From: Elymus sibiricus
Lineage: Eukaryota > Streptophyta > Magnoliopsida > Poales > Poaceae
Direction: 5' to 3'
Assembly: GCA_039707655.1 (NCBI GenBank)
Contig: CM077672.1
Location: forward strand, 195,648,537 to 195,712,536
Length of the DNA stretch: 64,000 nucleotides
Under the pieces are notes generated by a model. That model was not told where the DNA came from. It ran no database searches and saw only the letters and a program-made list of their open reading frames with translations. The position numbers and the translations under genes were made by a program. Shown one piece after another: positions 21,986-33,606 of the stretch. Within the stretch, counting starts at the first letter, position 1; the number at the start of each line of letters is the position of its first letter.

Positions 21986-23076
21986 TGATACGTCTCCAAC
22001 GTATCTATAATTTTTGATTGTTCCATGCTATTATAGTATCAATCTTGGATGTTTATTATGCAATTATATGCCATTATATATCATTTTTTGGGACTAACCT
22101 ATTAACCCTGTGCCCAGTGCCAGTTGCTGTTTTTTGCTTGTTTTTACCTTTTCACAAAATCTATCTGATGTAATCTTCTTTTGCGGTGTGTTTGTTGGGA
22201 TCCGATGAATTGTGAGTTTATGATCAGATTATTCATGAGAAATATTTGAGTCTTCTCTGAACTCTTTTATGCATGATTGTTATAGCTTTGTATTTATCTC
22301 TGATCTATCGATTTGGTTTGGCCAACTGGATTGGTTTATCTTGCAATGGGAGAGGTGCTTTGTGATGGGTTCAATCTTGCGGTGCTCAATCCCAGTGACA
22401 GAAAGGGACATGACATGTATTTGTATTATTGCCATTAAGGATAAAAAGATGGGGTTTAATCATATTGCTTGAGTTTACTTTGTCTGCATCATGTCATATT
22501 GCTTAAGGTGTTACTCTGTTTTTATTAACTTAATACCCTAGATGCATGTTGGATAGCGCTCGATGGGTGGAGTAATAGTAGTAGATGCAGGCAGGAGTCG
22601 GTCTACTTGTCTCGGAAGTGATGCCTATATACATGATCATTGCCACGAATCCGTCATAATTATTTGCTTTTCTATCAATTGCCCAACAGTAATTTGTTTA
22701 CCCACCGTATGTATGTGTTCGAGAGAGAAGCCTCTAGTGAAAACTATGGCCCCCGGGTCTACTTTTATCATATATTAAAATCCAAAAATACCTTGCTGCA
22801 ATTTATTTACCTTTATTTTATTTAGTATTTTAATTTATCTATCTATCACTATCAGAATTAATCCTTGCAAATAACCGCTAAGAGGATTGACAACCCTCTT
22901 ATTTGCGTTGGGTGCAAGTGTTTGCTTTTGTGTGTGTAGGTGCTGCTAATGAGGTTCTGTGTGGTTCTCCTATTGGATTGATAACCTTGGTTCTTAACTA
23001 AGGGAAATACTTATCTCTACTATACTTCATCATCCTCTCCTCTTCGGGGAAATACCAACGCATTCTACAAGTAGCA
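21986..23076 (+). repeat. 5' LTR of element B (1,091 bp, internally deleted)
   Basis: TGATACGTCTCC...ACAAGTAGCA. Compared with its own 3' LTR, about 472 bp are missing, at CACAAAATC|TATCTGATG near 22155-22165. The missing part holds the GC-rich segment, the TATA box and the presumed start site. Breakpoints differ from those in element C. Confidence 0.92.
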
Positions 23077-23087
23077 GGAACAATTTC

Positions 23088-23104
23088 TGGCGCCGTTGTC
23101 GGGG
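23088..23104 (+). promoter_or_regulatory. Primer binding site of element B (tRNA-Asp type)
   Basis: TGGCGCCGTTGTCGGGG, 11 nt after the LTR, one base different from element C (GTC for GCC). Confidence 0.88.
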
Positions 23105-23276
23105 CATCACCAAAATCTATCAAGTACCTTCGCACAAACTATCATCCACTTTCATTTATTTTATTTGCCTTCTTATTTGCATTTTCCTCTCGTTTTCATC
23201 TCCCCCACTTCTAAAACAATTTTACAAAAACACAAAAATATTTTTATTTGCTAGTTTGCTTGCTTGCTTTGTCGCT

Positions 23277-25361
23277 ATGTCTCAAAAAAATACAAAATTG
23301 TGTGACTTTTCCAATACTAATAATAACGATTTTATTAGTACTCCTATTGCTCCTCCCGCTACTAGTGTGGAGTCATGTGACATTAGTGTTGCTTTGCTTA
23401 ATCTTGTTATGAAAGAACAATTTTCTGGTAGTCCTAATGAAGATGCTACATCCCATCTAAATACTTTCGTTGAACTTTGTGATATGCAAATGAAAAAAGA
23501 TGTGGATAATGACATTGTCAAATTTAAATTATTTCCGTTCTGACTACGAGATCGTGCTAAAACTTGGTTTTCATCCTTGCCTAGAAATAGTATTGATTCT
23601 TGGGATAAGTGTAAGGATGCTTTTATTGCCAAGTATTTTCCTCCCACTAAGATTATTTCTTTAAGAAATCAAATTATGAATTTTAAGCAACTTGAGCATG
23701 AACATGTTGCACAATCTTGGGAGAGAATGAAATTAATGATAAGAAATTGCCCAACACATGGTTTAAGTTTATGGATGATCATACAAAAAATTTATGCGGG
23801 ACTAAACTTTGTTTCTAGAAATTTGCTAGACTCTGCTGCAGGTGGCACTTTTATGGAAATTACATTGGGAGAAGCTACAAAACTCCTAGATAATATTATG
23901 ACAAATTATTCTCAATGGCACATTGAACGAACTACAACTGGTAAGAAGGTAAATTCTGTTGAAGAAATTCATACTTTGAGTGATAAGATGGATGCTCTTA
24001 TGAAATTGCTTGCTAGTAAAAATTCTCATATTGATCCTAATGATGTGCCATTGTCTACTTTGATTGAGCAAAATAATGATGCTATTGATGTGAATTTTGT
24101 CTCTAGAAATAATTTCAACAACAATGCTTATAGGGGTAATTTCAATCCTAGACCATTTCCTGGAAATTCCTCTAATAATTATGGTAATTCCTATGGTAAT
24201 TCTTATAATAATAATAGGATACCCTATGATCTTGCAAGTAATATTAAATAATTTATTAATTCTCAAAAGATTTTCAATGCTATGATAGAAGAAAAATTGA
24301 ATAGAGTTGATGAAATGTCTAGGAACATGGATAGAATTGCTCATGATGTGGAAAATCTCAAAATTAAATTTTTGCCACCCAAGCATGATATAAATGAGTC
24401 TATTAAGGCCATCCATGTTTCCATTAATGAAAGTAAAGAAAGGACCGCTAGGTTGAGAGCTAAGCGAGAATTCCTAGAAAAAGATATTCCACCCGGTTTT
24501 TATCATAGTAATGATGAAGATATTAAAATGATTGGTGTCACCCCTATTCAATCCTTGTTTAGTAATATAAAACATGATGAAAAAGGGACTGAAGATGAGT
24601 CAACTTTAGCTAGAAGGCATCCCAATTGTTTGGAGGGTGATGATCTTAATGATAAAAATGAAAAAAGTGGGTTTGGAGAGGTCAAAACTTTAAATAGTGA
24701 TGCACCCACTACTTTGGATTACAAGGACATTAATTATGATAATTGTTCCTTAATTGAGTGTATTTCCTTGTTGCAATCCATGATTAATTCACCTAATGCA
24801 TATGAACAAAATAAAGCTTTCACTAAACATATTGTAGAAGCTATGATAAAAGCTCATGAAGAAAAACTTGAGTTGGAAGTTTCAATTCCTAGAAAATTAC
24901 ATGATGAATGGGAACCTACTATTAAAGTTAAAATCAAAGATTATGAATGCAATGCTTTGTGTGATCTAGGTGCTAGCGTCTCTACTATGCCAAAATCTTT
25001 ATGTGATGTGCTAGGTCTCACCGATATGGATGCTTGTTCCCTTAACCTACATTTAGCGGATTCCACCATTAAAAAACCATTGGGTAGAATAAATGATGTG
25101 CTTATTATTGCAAATAGAAATTATGTACCCGTGGATTTTATTGTGCTTGATATTGAATGCAATCCGTCTTGTCCTATAATACTTGGTAGGCCTTTCCTAC
25201 GAACCATAGGTGCTATTATTGATATGAAAGAAGGTAATATAAGATTTCAATTCCCATTAAAGAAAGGGATGGAACACTTCCATAGAAAGAGAATTAAGAC
25301 GCCATATGAATCTTTTATGAGGGCCACCTATGGAATAAATTTGAAGGATGACAACACTTGA
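23277..25361 (+). pseudogene. Gag-protease polyprotein of element B (two in-frame stops)
   Basis: One frame of about 694 codons from MSQKNTKLCDFSN to TGA at 25359-25361. It is interrupted only by TGA at 23541-23543 and TAA at 24249-24251. The capsid-like core has LFPF, then RDRAKTWFSSLPRNSIDSW and FIAKYFPPTK. An Asn-rich stretch (NNFNNNAYRGNFNPRPFPGN) follows, then the protease with CDLGASVSTMP (Asp codon 24963-24965) and PIILGRPFLRTIGAIID. No zinc knuckle is obvious. The last 359 codons are fully open. I chose the ATG at 23277 over one seven codons upstream; the distinction is weak. Confidence 0.88.
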
Positions 25362-26290
25362 AACTATGCATTATGCCTAGCTAAGGGCATAAAACAATAG
25401 CGTTTGTTGGGAGGCAACCCAATGAATAAAATAAATTTTTGTTTTATCTTCTGTTTTTGTGTGTTTACACAATTATAGCCACTTTTATGATTGTGTTTTT
25501 ATCTTTTAATTAGTGTTTGTGCCAAGTAATGCCTTTGGGCTGATTTGGAATATAGTAGGATTGATGTTGTTGGAAAACAGAAACTTTTGCGTCGAGTGCT
25601 AGAATTTTGATTTTTTGCTGGAGAGTGATAAAACTCTGAATTTTTACACAGTATTGATATTTGAATTTCCCACGTTGTCCTAAGTTTTCAAAAAAAATCA
25701 GTTACAGAAGTATGACGTTAATTCAGATCTTTACAGACTGTTATGTTTTAGACAGGTTCTGTTTTTGTTGCATAGTTTGCTTATTTTGATGAATCTATGG
25801 ATCGTATCGGGGGGTATGAGTCATGGAGAAGTTGGATTACAGTAGCATTATGCCAATATTAAATGTGAATCAATTTGCAACAGTACTTAAAGTTTAAGAT
25901 TTATTTGTTATACTAACGGATCTCACGAGGTTTCTATTGAGTTTTGTGTGCTGACAAGTTTTGGGTGAGACTATGATGGATAAAGGAATAAGGAGCGGCA
26001 AGAGCCTAAGCTTGAGGATGCCCAAGGCACCCCCAGGTAATATTCAAGGAAGACTCAAGCGTCTAAGCTTGGGGATGCCCCGGATGGCATCTCCTCTTTC
26101 GTCTACAATCTATCGGTAACTCACTTGGAGCTATATTTTTATTCATCACATGATATGTGTTTTACTTGGAGCGTCTTGTGCTATAGTTTGTTTGCTTTTG
26201 TTTGCTTTTTAGTTTGTCACAATCATCTTTGCTGGACACACCTTTTTGAGAGGGACACACATTATTCGTGATTTGTTAGAATACTCTATG

Positions 26291-26410
26291 TGCTTCACTT
26301 ATATCTTTTGAGCTAGGCAATTGCTCTAGTGCTTCACTTATATCTTTAGAGCACGGCAGTGGTTATATTTTAAAGAAATAGTTGCACTCTCATGCTTCAC
26401 TTATATCTTT
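26291..26410 (+). repeat. Three copies of an 18-mer in element B
   Basis: TGCTTCACTTATATCTTT at 26291-26308, 26330-26347 and 26393-26410. Element C has the corresponding three copies, partly mutated, in the same order. Spacing is irregular (39 and 63 nt), unlike a simple tandem repeat. Confidence 0.85.
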
Positions 26411-27109
26411 TTGAAAGTCTAATGAATAGCAATGAAAATATGCACGGGTTACGAATTTGGTCCTAATATGATAGGTATTCAAGAGGGATATAATAAAAAC
26501 TTTCATGTAGATCACTGAATATGATAAGTTTGATTCCTTGCAATAGTTTTGTGATATTAAGATGGTAATATGTGGGAGGTGCTAGTGTATAATTGTGGTT
26601 TAGTAAGAATAATTGTGTTAAGGTTTGTTATTCCCGAAGCATGCACGTATGGTCTGTCGTTATGCTAAGAAGTTGGAGCATGATTTATTATTGGTTGTCT
26701 ACCTTATGAGTGGCAGTCGGGGACGAGGGATGGTCTTTTCCTACCAATCTATCCCCCTAGGGGCATGCATAGTAGTACTTTGCTTCGAGGGCTAATAAAC
26801 TTTAGCAATAAGTATTTGAGTTCTTTATGACTAATGTGAGTCCATGGATTATACGCACTCTCACCTTTCCGCAATTTGCTAGCCTCTTCGGTACCGTGCA
26901 TTGCCGTTTCTCACACCAAGAGTTGGTGCAAACTTCACCGGTGCATCTAAACCCCGTGATATGATACGCTCTATCACACATAAGCCTCCTTATATCTTCC
27001 TCAAAACAGCCACCATACCTACCTATTATGGCATTTCCATAGTCATTCCGAGATATATTGCCATGCAACTTCCACCATTCTTTTTATATGACATGCATCG
27101 TCATTGTCA

Positions 27110-27112
27110 TAT
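27110..27112. other. Target-site duplication TAT of the CACTA (left copy)
   Basis: TAT precedes CACTAC at 27113 and recurs at 34766-34768. Element C reads straight through this point (GCAATATGACAATGACG on its opposite strand at about 13157), confirming a 3-bp duplication typical of CACTA elements. Confidence 0.93.
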
Positions 27113-27580
27113 CACTACAGGAATCAGCTGCTTTGCCGTCTGCCATAGCAGACGGCAAAGGCATACTTTGCGGACGGCAAAGCCTTTGCCGTCTGCCAGC
27201 AGACGGCCAACACTCCGGCTGAACGGATGCCGGCAAAGGCCTCTTTGTCATCTGCTGGCAGGCGGCAAAGAAGCAAAGCTCTTTGCCGTCTGCTGGCAGA
27301 CGACAAAGCACCTGGACGGCAGACAAAAGGTGCCAGCCCCGTTAGGGGGCTCACGGCGCTCTTTGTCGTCTGCCAGCAGACGGCAAAGAGCTGCAGCTGA
27401 CGTCAGCTAACGTCATGCGTCAGCTGGGCCAACGCAGGCTCTTTGCCGTCTGCCAGCAGACGGCAAAGAGGCCAAATAGGCCAGCCCAGGTTGCACAGGC
27501 TGCTGCCACGTGCCCACTTTGCCATCTGCTAACAGACGGCAAACCTCTTTGCCGTCTGCTAGCAGACGGCAAAGTGGCTA
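27113..27580. repeat. Left terminal repeat and subterminal palindromes of the CACTA
   Basis: After the terminal CACTACAGGAATCAG come at least six copies of CTTTGCCGTCTGC paired with its reverse complement, each a near-perfect hairpin with a 0-6-nt centre. Examples are at about 27130-27160, 27281-27308, 27360-27390, 27449-27480 and 27545-27574. In En/Spm-type elements, subterminal repeats are binding sites for an element-encoded protein. Confidence 0.9.
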
Positions 27581-28949
27581 TATAGCAACTGTTTTTTCTG
27601 TTTTTTCTTATATCAATTCATTTTCACAGAAATTCAAACACACACACATATATATATTCAGAATCACATAATAAGGCAAAACATTATGTCTTATCCACCA
27701 CATAATATGTCTCATCCACCACATAATAAACAACACATATGCAAATAATATGCAAGCCATATGGATATGATCATCCAACACATACCAAATCAAAACATAT
27801 GCAAGTCTCATCCATACATATGCAAGTTTCATTCATCTATACATACATATGCAAGTGTCACATTGTTGATCCTACAAAATCAAAACAAAATGGAAGGACA
27901 AGGACTCCATGAACGCAAGCTTCCGTGAAGTGAATCAAATCTACAAAATGAGAAAGAAGAAAGTTAGAAGAAGAAGACTAGAAGAAGAAGAAGAAGAAGA
28001 AGACTAGAATTTTTCTCCTCTTCTTGTTCTTCTTCTTATTGCTTACTTGTGTCATTTTAGAGCTAACCTAGGTAAATAGGCCATTTTTGACCTAAATATG
28101 CTAAGTATATCATAAATGAACTAAAAAAAGCTAAGTATAGGTCATTTTTGTGCAAACATAAGTAATTATGCCATTTTTGAGCTAATTAAGCATATTAAGT
28201 CATTTTGGAGCTAAATAGGTCATTTCTTAAGCATATTATGTCATTTTTGAGCTAGCTAAGCATATTAAGTCATTTTGGAGGAATAAATGCTAAGTATAGG
28301 TCATTTTAGAGCTATCCTAGGTTAAATAGGTCATTTTAGAGCTATCCAAGGTTAAATAGGTCCATTTTTTAGCTAGCTAAGCATATAAATTCATTTTGGA
28401 GGAATAAATGCTAAGTATAGGTCATTTTAGAGCTATCATATGTTAAATAGGTCATTTTTGAGCTAATTAAGGTTATTATGTCATTTTTGAGCTAGCTAAG
28501 CATATAAATTCATTTTGGAGGAATAAATGCTAAGTATAGGTCATTTTAGAGCTATCCTAGGTTAAATAGGTCATTTTGGAGCTAATTAAGGTTATTATGT
28601 CATTTTTGAGCTACCTAAGCATATTAAGTCATTTTGGAGGAATAAATGCTAAGTATAGGTCATTTTAGAGCTATCCTAGGTTAAATAGGTCATTTTGGAG
28701 CTAATTAAGGTTGTTATGTAATTTTTGAGCTAGCTAAGCATATAAATTCATTTTGGAGGAATAAATGCTAAGTATAGGTCATTTTAGAGCTATCCTAGGT
28801 TAAAGAATGAATACCTGACATGAATAATATGTATATAATTTAAGTGTATCATCATCATGAACATAATAAAAAATTGAATACCTAACATGAACTAATTAAT
28901 AATATATATTTACATAATAATAATTGAATACCTGGCATGAACTATAATA
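27581..28949. other. CACTA non-coding region downstream of the transposase
   Basis: AT-rich, with short CA/TA and GAAGAA simple repeats (27640-27660, 27960-28020) and the tandem array listed separately. No gene seen. The 3' untranslated part of the transposase gene should lie at its right edge. Confidence 0.75.
28050..28806. repeat. Tandem array of about 119-121-bp units in the CACTA
   Basis: The phrase GGAGGAATAAATGCTAAG recurs at about 28277, 28398, 28517, 28636 and 28755, giving a period of 118-121 bp. Each unit is itself built of variants of AGGTCATTTTAGAGCTA, so there is a shorter inner repeat. Degenerate units extend left to about 28050. Confidence 0.9.
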
Positions 28950-29800
28950 TTAATCTTCATCGTCATCATTAATAAATGCATCATCATCGTCTATATATGC
29001 TTCGGGGTCAATAAATGCATCATCATCATCATCACTATCAGTAATGACGTGCTCATCATCATCATCAATAAATGCATCAACATGTGGAAGGCCTCCTGTA
29101 CGTAATCGGTCAAGCATTGACAGGTCATCCGCAGCAGTAACCTCTTCTTGTTCCGGCTCTTCTTGTTCCGGCTCAGGCTCGGATTCACTGCCGCTGTCTA
29201 CTTCAATGTTCTGGTGTGAAGTAGAGCGGTTCTTGAAATGTTTTTTGGAAAGACGTGTTTCTTGGAAGAATTCTCCTTCATATGTGTCTGGGTTAATGTG
29301 AGGTTCATAATCCTCTTCATTGGGGGGAGGTGGTCTAACACGTGGCGGCACTTCATAAACGACATCCCAACCATTCAGATTTGGATCAGTTTGGCAGGCC
29401 CACGGTAGATAGAAAACTTGGGTCGCCTGTTGAGCCGTAATATAGACATCGGGAACATCCAAATGGGGATTTGTTTGATTTCGACTAGCCCTAGATGTTC
29501 ATGAGTCCTTCTAGTCTCCTTCGGCTGGAACCAATAACATTTGAAGACTACGACGTTCGGTGGGTTTGCACCATAGAATAGAAGTTCATAAATTGCTTCA
29601 ACTCTTCCATAATACTCGGTACCTCCTTCGCCGATAGCAGAGACACAACAATTTGTAGACTTTCGGTCGGCCATAGATAGCTCTTTGCCATAGGTACGAA
29701 AGCGATACCCATTGATGTCGTATTTGTCAAATGAACGGACCTTATAGTCAAAACCATTTGCGACTTGTCTCAATTCGGCGTCCATAGACTCTGAACTAGC

Positions 29801-29877
29801 CTACAAGTTTAATACGAAAGGATTGTTGCATTAGCCGGAAATTAGACGAAGAAATGAAATGGTCTAATGGAAATTAC
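29801..29877 (-). other. Predicted intron 2 of the TNP2 gene (77 nt)
   Basis: In sense CAAACG|GTAATTTCC...CTTGTAG|GCTAG. Removal joins FISWFKQT to ASSESMDAELRQ in one frame. Confidence 0.75.
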
Positions 29878-29998
29878 CGTTTGTTTGAACCAAGAGATGA
29901 AACCGGGATAGCCGCCTCCATGCATTACCAGAAGCTCATACTCTTCGACGGAATCCTTTTGGATCACCGCTCCATACGAGAATTCGGCGACGTATCGA

Positions 29999-30071
29999 CT
30001 GTATCAAATATCCGGGAATAAGAGCAGTTCAAAGGAATTAGAGGTTGCGAAACAATGTACCGAGAACTTAC
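29999..30071 (-). other. Predicted intron 1 of the TNP2 gene (73 nt)
   Basis: In sense ATCGA|GTAAGTTCTC...GATACAG|TCGATACG. Without splicing the frame stops at once after VRPYIE; with it the frame goes on as RYVAEFSYGAVIQKDS, the expected continuation of the family. Confidence 0.8.
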
Positions 30072-32764
30072 TCGATGTACGGCCGCACTTCTGTTAGGTT
30101 GTTCAAGATATACAACGTAATGGTCCGCCATTCGTCGACATCCAACGGTAAGGAAGTATAAGCACCGGCTGGTGCGAGCTTCCCTTTGAATAGGCTGAGG
30201 TTGGATCCACCCTTTTTAGGGTCGCCAGCATTGTACCGAGGCTTCGGATTATGCAAATGACGATTTTTGGCTTCGTAGTGTGCTGTCACGAAGTTTGCCG
30301 CCTCCTCAGTAATGAATGCCTCGGCCATCGATGCTTCAATTCGACGTTTATTTTTACATTTTTCTCGAAGCGTCTTCTGCATCCTCTCAGTTGCGTAGCA
30401 CCAACGATTCTGCTCGGGCCCCCCCAATCGTGCCTCGGTCGGGAGATGCAAAATCAAATGCTGCATTGGATTAAAGAAGCCCGGTGGAAAGATCTTCTCT
30501 AACTTGCAGATCAACTCCGGCGCCAACTCTTCCAGTTCTTCTAGCAAGCCAGGCGATAGTTCTTTCGCACAAAGAACACGGAAGAAATAGCTCAGCTCTG
30601 CCAGTACTAGCCATTCATCCTCAGGGATAAAGCCACGCAACATCACCGGCATTACCCACTCAAGCCATATGTGCCAATCATGACTCTTGAGACCAAATAT
30701 TTTCAATTTTTCAAGGCTCGCTCCCCTCTTTAGATTCGCTGCATACCCATCGGGGAACATCAACTCATTTTTCACCCACAGGAGTATTTCCCTCATAACT
30801 GGCCTTCCAAGATTGAACCATGCCTTTGGCTTCGTCCAGTTCTTCTTTCCTTTCGGTTGTCGCATGTTTTGTAGTGGTCTATCACATAGAGCCTGCTGAT
30901 CGACTCTAGCCTTAGGATTATCCTTTGTTTTCCCCTCTATGCCGAACAATGTACCAAAGAGGGCCTCGCCGACATTCTTTTCAGTGTGCATCACGTCGAT
31001 GTTGTGTGGGCAAAGGAGGTCTTTGAAGTAAGGCAGATCCCACAAGCATGTCTTGTGAGTCCAGGCGTGTTCCGAATTATACCCCTTGAAATACCCTGGA
31101 CGCTCTGGATCCGGCTGGAGAGAGTTTAACTGATCCAGGGTCTGTTGGCCTGTCAACGCAGGTGGTGCAGAGTTTTTGACAACTCTACCTTTGATGAAGT
31201 TCTTCTTGTCTTTTCTGAACTTATGGCGAGGATCCAGGAACTGTCTATGCATGTCGAAGCAAGAAAACTTGCCACCCGCCTGCAGCCGACGAAACTCAAG
31301 AGCTGCCTTGCATGTGGGGCACGGGAACCTTCCATGCACACACCAGCCAACGAATAGCGCATACGCCAGCAAGTCATGCATCGAGTACATGTACCACACA
31401 CGCATTAGGAAGTTTTTTTTGTAGCGGCGTCGTATGTCTTGATCCCATTATCCCAAGCTTCTTGCAGTTCATCCTTAAGCGGCTGCATATACACATTCAT
31501 ACTCTTCCCCGGATAGTTGGGCCCCGGAATTATCAACGTCAGGAAAATGTTCTTTCTTTGCATAATTTGTCCGGGGGGGGGGGGGGATTGAGTGGAATGA
31601 CAAATACAGGCCAACAACTGTATTGGGCTGCCATCATACCAAACACATTGAACCCATCTGTGCTTATGGCGATTCGAGGATGCCTTGGATCTGCCGCTTT
31701 AGCATGATGTATTGCATCGAAGAGCTTCCACGCAAAAGCATCCGATGTGTGTACCAACATCGGCTCCCCATCTGCATCTAGTTCAGTTCTTTTGCCCAAT
31801 TTGTGCCATGTCATCTGTCTGGCCGTCTCTTCGACCATGAAAAGACGTTGAAGTCTTGGTATGATTGGCATATACCGAGGAACATTAACTGGGATTTTTG
31901 TCTGACTCTTCTCACCCATACCGTTGTCTACCTCAACATACCTGGAAGACTGGCAAACGGGACAATACTTCAAGTCCGCATACTCAAGCCTAAATAAGGC
32001 ACATCCTTTCTCACAGGCATCTATCTTCTCATAGGGCATCTTAAGTACACGGAGGATTTTGTCTGACTGGTACAGGTTTGCAGGCATTACATGGCCTTTG
32101 GGTAGAAAACGTCCAAATAGTGTCATCATCGCGTCGTAGCATTCTCTGCCCAAGTTGAATTGAGCCTTCAGAGCCATTACTTGTGCGATGGCATCCAGCT
32201 GACAAAGCTCAGTGTGCTCGTGGAGAGCACGTTTTGAAGACTCCAACATATCATTGAAGGCTTTTGCAGATTCCTCCATCTCATCGTCCGAATCCCGAGC
32301 ATCATCAAAGTCTTCCACCATGTCTTCCATCCCGGTACCATGCTCATCGGTGCGACGACGGCCCTCCTCGGCTCTGGCACGTTGGGCAGACTCACCATGA
32401 AATGTCCAGACCGTATAATTAGGCGTAAAACCCAACTTCTGCAGGTGTTTGATCATTTCAAACTCTGACTTCTTATGAAAGTTGTCGCACTCGACACAGG
32501 GGCACCAGGTTGTTTCCTGTCCATTTGCAAATGCGGCTCTCACAAACCCCTTGGTTTTTCTTATCCATTCATGGGTCATGTCTTTCTGACTAGTGTGACC
32601 GGTGTACATCCACGCACGATCACTCATCTTGCCTAGCTACTGGACACACAAGAAATATATACATAATTCAGCAAACCATATTCATCAGTTAATAGAGTTT
32701 GTCAGTTTTATTACGTCCATGTAACCTAGACGCTAGTAGGTAAAGATAGGTCCTAATCCCACCA

Positions 32765-32974
32765 GAGTATGTGTAGATTGGGTTCGTTTTCCCATGCTCG
32801 GCTCCGGATCCGACGCAAAATTTCGGCAGCACCTCCCCGCTGTTCTCCTGATACACGTCTCGGCAATAAGCAGAGAGGAAGTGTACCCGGAGAACAACAG
32901 GGAGGCACTGACGAAATTCTGCATCGGATCCGGAGTAGAGCATATGGGAAAATGAACCCAATCTACACATACTC
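32765..32974. repeat. Foldback: about 90-bp imperfect inverted repeat, 24-nt loop
   Basis: Left arm 32765-32856 and right arm 32881-32974 are imperfect reverse complements (GTGTAGATTGGGTTCGTTTT against AAAATGAACCCAATCTACAC; CTCCGGATCCGACGC against GCATCGGATCCGGAG). The loop is 32857-32880. It lies 140-350 bp upstream of the transposase start codon. An RNA from either strand would form a long hairpin. Confidence 0.88.
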
Positions 32975-33018
32975 GGGCTGTCCATGGATAACGTTGGACA
33001 ATTCGAAAGAATCACGGT

Positions 33019-33048
33019 TATAAATATGCAAATGCATGCATATTTATA
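33019..33048. repeat. AT-rich palindrome, 12-bp perfect arms
   Basis: TATAAATATGCA, six bases AATGCA, then TGCATATTTATA. It includes TATAAATA on both strands. It lies about 45 bp to the right of the foldback. Confidence 0.92.
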
Positions 33049-33389
33049 GATGTAACCCTTTCGAACGGGAGACGCATAGTGGTCACGCATACTGATGATT
33101 GACACCTATAGCTAGCAAGTTTCATCAGCACGAAGACCGGAACAGAGCAAATGAAGGGGGGAGGAGGAGATGTCATTTGTGCTCACCCACGAACGCAGGG
33201 GCGGAGCTCGTCGTACGCACGGGGAGGTCGTCGAACACCAGACCCTCGCAGCAACGAAAGAACTGCACATTTAAATCCACCCGATCAACACAAATATATA
33301 TGATGTTTTTCATAACAAAATAGGGAAATATATGACCCCGTCGGCCTCTGGAAGGCCGAAGAGCACCTTTTCGGTCAACAGGAGGCCGA

Positions 33390-33606
33390 AGAGGTGTCGG
33401 CGTCGGGGGTGTCGTGGTGTTGGGCTGTCGTGGTGTCGGGGTGTCGGGTCGGGGTGTCGTGGTGTCGGGGTGTCGGGGTGTCGTGTCGGGGTGTCGGGGT
33501 GTGTCGGATGTTGTGTCGGGGTGTCATGTCGGGGTCGGGGTGTCATGTCAGGGTCGGGGTGTCGGGGTGTCGTGTCGGGGTCGGGGTGTCGTGTCGGGGT
33601 CGGGGT
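33390..33606. repeat. GTCGGGGT minisatellite
   Basis: Irregular repeats of TGTCGGGGTGTCG, with GTCGTGGTGTC and GGTCGGGGTC variants. The reverse strand reads as CCCCGACAC-type repeats; ORFs here (HPDPDTTPRH on the minus strand) are repeat artefacts. Confidence 0.92.

Larger units (their letters stand above)
25362..27112 (+). other. Non-coding 3' half of element B, left of the CACTA
   Basis: No gene. Begins with a block conserved in element C: GGGCATAAAACAATAGCG then TTGTTGGGAGGCAACCCAA, which can form a small stem (TTGGG/CCCAA). Paired CTTGGGGATGCCC-like blocks lie at 26008-26080 and an 18-mer occurs three times at 26291-26410. The small open frames are not conserved as protein. Confidence 0.8.
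28950..32627 (-). pseudogene. CACTA transposase (TNP2 type) with two introns and frameshifts
   Basis: Reads from MSDRAWMYTG (32627) to a stop at 28950-28952. Order: a transposase-associated domain with C-x-C-x2-C (WCPCVECDNF), the Tnp2 catalytic region (STDGFNVFG near 31660; HNIDVMHTEKNV near 30990), then the C-terminal blocks often annotated as DUF4218 (FPPGFFNPMQHLILHLPTEA) and DUF4216 (GYRFRTYGKE), and a very acidic tail of Asp/Glu runs. Two introns interrupt it, 29999-30071 and 29801-29877. The frame is lost at a run of 14 C (sense, 31573-31586), a run of 8 A (31412-31419) and near 29470. The product would cut and move the element. It is dead as read, unless the homopolymer shifts are sequence errors. 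Confidence 0.88.

Noticed and set aside
27113..27580. CRISPR-like array of palindromic repeats
   Set aside because: Repeats are hairpins with variable centres and irregular spacing at both ends of a CACTA element in a plant genome; subterminal transposon repeats explain them.
28050..28806. Possible centromeric or satellite DNA
   Set aside because: The array is short, confined to the CACTA, and made of an internal simple motif.
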